From positions 1 through 8,423 of the forward strand of contig JAVHLO010000144.1 in assembly GCA_031082105.1 (NCBI GenBank): a DNA stretch of 8,423 nucleotides. The letters run 5' to 3'. The DNA comes from Planctomycetota bacterium. Lineage in GTDB: Bacteria > Planctomycetota > MHYJ01 > JACQXL01 > JAVHLO01. The notes beneath the pieces are model-generated. The model was not told where the DNA came from. It worked only from the letters and a program-made list of their open reading frames with translations, and searched no databases. The position numbers and the translations under genes are program-made. This document shows, piece after piece, positions 6,569-8,423 of the stretch (the stretch's first letter is position 1; every line of letters begins with the position of its first letter).

Positions 6569-8423
6569 CTACTTCACATCCTCGTACTTCACGTCTTTCG
6601 CGCCCTCCACGATGTTCACGTACCGATTGATCTTCACGTCTTTGAAAGTCTGTTTCGTCCGGGACGCATTGGGCCACTGGACCTCGATTAAGTCCACTTT
6701 TTCGGCCTTGCCCAGACCGAAATGGAGGACCAGCGAATCCCGGTGTCCGCAATGGCCCAGGCTGCTGAGCACTTCGCGCATCTGGCGGAGCTTGCCCGTG
6801 GTCACCCACACTCGCGCGCCGATTGCGTCCCGGTTCGCGCCGCCTTTCCCATTTCCGGTGAGCGTCACGGCGAGCCAGTTGTTCCGCGTCCCGACGACGT
6901 TCCGAAATAGGCCGGGCTCCGCGATCCTGTCCTTCGTCCTCTCGGCGGGAAGGCGCATGAAACTCTTGCCGACCAGAATATCGACCGCGCCGTCTCTGTC
7001 GTAGTCGCCCACGGATATCGACGCGGGACATTCCCAGTTGAACCCGGCCTTGTCGGTTACCTCCTCGAAATTGTGGTCCTCCTTTTGCCGGTAGAGCTTC
7101 AGGTACTGGCCGTCCGGGTAGTCGCTCGACGCGATCAACAGGTCGAGAAGCCCGTCGTTATCGAAGTCGATCCACCCGGCGTGCAGGTCGCCCTGGTTCC
7201 AGTTGACCGTGTCTCCGTGCTTGCGCGTGATGCCGCGTTTCGAATCGCGCAGGAAGGCGAAGTCCTTTTCCTTGCCCTGGTTCACGAGCAGGCAGGACAG
7301 GTCTGAAGAAGGACCCGCCCACGAGTGCGTGATCTCAGCCAGAAAGACATCCATATCGCCGTCGTTGTCGAAATCGGCCGGAGGGCAATCGAACGTGTTG
7401 CCGTTCGAGCGGAAAGGGTCTTCTTTGGGTCTGCCGACTTCGGGCGGGTACGTGCCGTCCTCATTCTCATCTCCGTCGAAACTCGTGGCGTCGCCGACCT
7501 CGGTGAAAGTCCCGTCGCCGTTGTTCTTCCACAGCGTATTCCACTGTCTGCCGTACGCGCAGACGAGGATGTCCTGCAGCCCGTCATTGTTCCAGTCGCA
7601 ATGGGCGGCCCCGTAGACCGGGCGGTTGCTTGTGCGCAGGCCCGGCTCGGGCTGCATGTGGATCCGTGACTGGTACGTGATGTCTCGAAAGCACCCGGTG
7701 CCCGCCCCCTTGTACAGACGCGCGGGGTAGCACTCGAGCGACCAGCCGTACGCCATGTAGAAGCTGCCCGTGAAAAGGTCAAGGAGACCGTCATTGTCCA
7801 CGTCCAGGCACGTGACGGCGCAGACCGTGCTGGGATCGCTGCCGACGCTCGAATTCTCTTTGACCGTGAAACGCCCGGATCCGTCGTTCAGGAATATCTC
7901 ACCTCTCAACCCGTCGTCCGGGACTTCCATAACGACATTGCCCTTGTCGTCGCGCAGCGGCTCGTTCTTGTCCGGATGCTTCTTCGGCTTCTGAAAATCA
8001 CAGTATTTGCCGGAGTACAGGTCCTTGTCGCCGTCGTTGTCGAAATCGGCAAACAGGACGATATCCGCGATACGGTCCTTCTTTCCATCCGGCGACTTGA
8101 TGTTCATGCCCGACTTCCCGGTGAAGTCCTCGAACAGACGCGCACCACCCTTGCCGGGAACGTTAATGAAGACCCACTGCTTGTCGAGGACGGCATCGAG
8201 CCAGCCGTCGCCGTTGATGTCGACGAATGCGACGCGATGCGCGGGCTTTCCTGCGATTCCCGCATCGCTCGCGGCATTCCGGAAGTATGGTTCCTTGTCG
8301 TCCGGGCCGGCATCTCCGAAGGCGGCGGCGACGGCGGCCAGAAGGTCCGGGTGGTTCACACAGCGAAGCCGGAGGTCGCCCAGGTCCGGGCTCTCGGGGT
8401 CGAACAGCGTGGCGGCCGTCGCC
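6569..8423 (-). CDS. FG-GAP/VCBS repeat protein with C-terminal ASPIC/UnbV domain (N-terminus cut)
   Basis: The reading frame stays open to the right edge, giving 617 visible residues; the GTG at 8359 is internal, because the frame upstream of it (DPESPDLGDLRL) looks like real protein. Seven calcium-binding-type loops of the DxDxDGxxD pattern are visible: DINGDGWLD, DFDNDGDKD, DVDNDGLLD, DWNNDGLQD, DFDNDGDMD, DFDNDGLLD and DYDRDGAVD. Between them are linkers of the FxDVTxxAGI kind (YFRNAASDAGI, FEEVTDKAGF). This is a seven-bladed FG-GAP beta-propeller. The last 110 or so residues, beginning near NNWLAVTLTGNGKGG and including DAIGARVWVTTG and VDLIEVQWPN, match the ASPIC/UnbV domain. Such proteins are normally exported, surface or periplasmic, and bind calcium, glycans or partner proteins; the signal peptide would lie outside the window. 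Specific function unknown. Confidence 0.9.
   Translation of the reverse strand, partial: ATAATLFDPESPDLGDLRLRCVNHPDLLAAVAAAFGDAGPDDKEPYFRNAASDAGIAGKPAHRVAFVDINGDGWLDAVLDKQWVFINVPGKGGARLFEDFTGKSGMNIKSPDGKKDRIADIVLFADFDNDGDKDLYSGKYCDFQKPKKHPDKNEPLRDDKGNVVMEVPDDGLRGEIFLNDGSGRFTVKENSSVGSDPSTVCAVTCLDVDNDGLLDLFTGSFYMAYGWSLECYPARLYKGAGTGCFRDITYQSRIHMQPEPGLRTSNRPVYGAAHCDWNNDGLQDILVCAYGRQWNTLWKNNGDGTFTEVGDATSFDGDENEDGTYPPEVGRPKEDPFRSNGNTFDCPPADFDNDGDMDVFLAEITHSWAGPSSDLSCLLVNQGKEKDFAFLRDSKRGITRKHGDTVNWNQGDLHAGWIDFDNDGLLDLLIASSDYPDGQYLKLYRQKEDHNFEEVTDKAGFNWECPASISVGDYDRDGAVDILVGKSFMRLPAERTKDRIAEPGLFRNVVGTRNNWLAVTLTGNGKGGANRDAIGARVWVTTGKLRQMREVLSSLGHCGHRDSLVLHFGLGKAEKVDLIEVQWPNASRTKQTFKDVKINRYVNIVEGAKDVKYEDVK

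Noticed and set aside
3949..8423. Kinase and FG-GAP protein as one functional system with the acyl-CoA genes
   Set aside because: The kinase gene is separated from gcdA by 319 bp of repeats, and the FG-GAP gene is convergent. Nothing in the sequence links them beyond position.

Overview
The window is GC-rich bacterial DNA, most likely from a metagenomic planctomycete-like lineage (PVC, Hydrogenedentota or Sumerlaeota type). The clues are a Ser/Thr kinase with an N-terminal MJ0042-like zinc ribbon and C-terminal HEAT repeats, a large FG-GAP/ASPIC-UnbV protein, and intergenic hairpins built from CACGGATTT units. The taxonomic guess is inference, since no rRNA or marker gene is present. There are five protein genes, two of them cut by the window edges. 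No tRNA, rRNA, CRISPR array or transposase gene was seen.

Left part (1-3629), an acyl-CoA metabolism locus: two thiolase-superfamily genes lie in tandem on the minus strand (1-436, partial; 485-1636). Diverging from them on the plus strand is a carboxyltransferase very like the alpha subunit of glutaconyl-CoA decarboxylase (1896-3629). The 259-bp divergent intergenic region holds two back-to-back sigma70-type promoters, each with a 17-bp spacer (TTGACA/TATCAT on minus, TTGACT/TATACT on plus) and with their -35 boxes only 19 bp apart. This layout suggests the two transcription units are controlled together. By eye, neither thiolase-like protein has a cysteine where the thiolase nucleophile is expected, and in the complete one two usual active-site histidines are asparagines.

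Middle (3630-3948), a non-coding stretch with two inverted-repeat structures. The first is a 97-bp element (3628-3724) with 14-bp terminal inverted repeats (13/14); its left end supplies part of the gcdA stop codon. The second is a long near-perfect hairpin of CACGGATTT repeats (3784-3861) just upstream of the kinase gene.

Right part (3949-8423): a membrane-anchored Ser/Thr protein kinase (zinc ribbon, kinase, one membrane helix, HEAT repeats) starts at a GTG and ends 28 bp from the stop of a convergent gene. That gene encodes a seven-repeat FG-GAP (VCBS-type) beta-propeller protein with a C-terminal ASPIC/UnbV domain; its N-terminus lies beyond the window. Nothing in the sequence ties these two genes functionally to the acyl-CoA locus.
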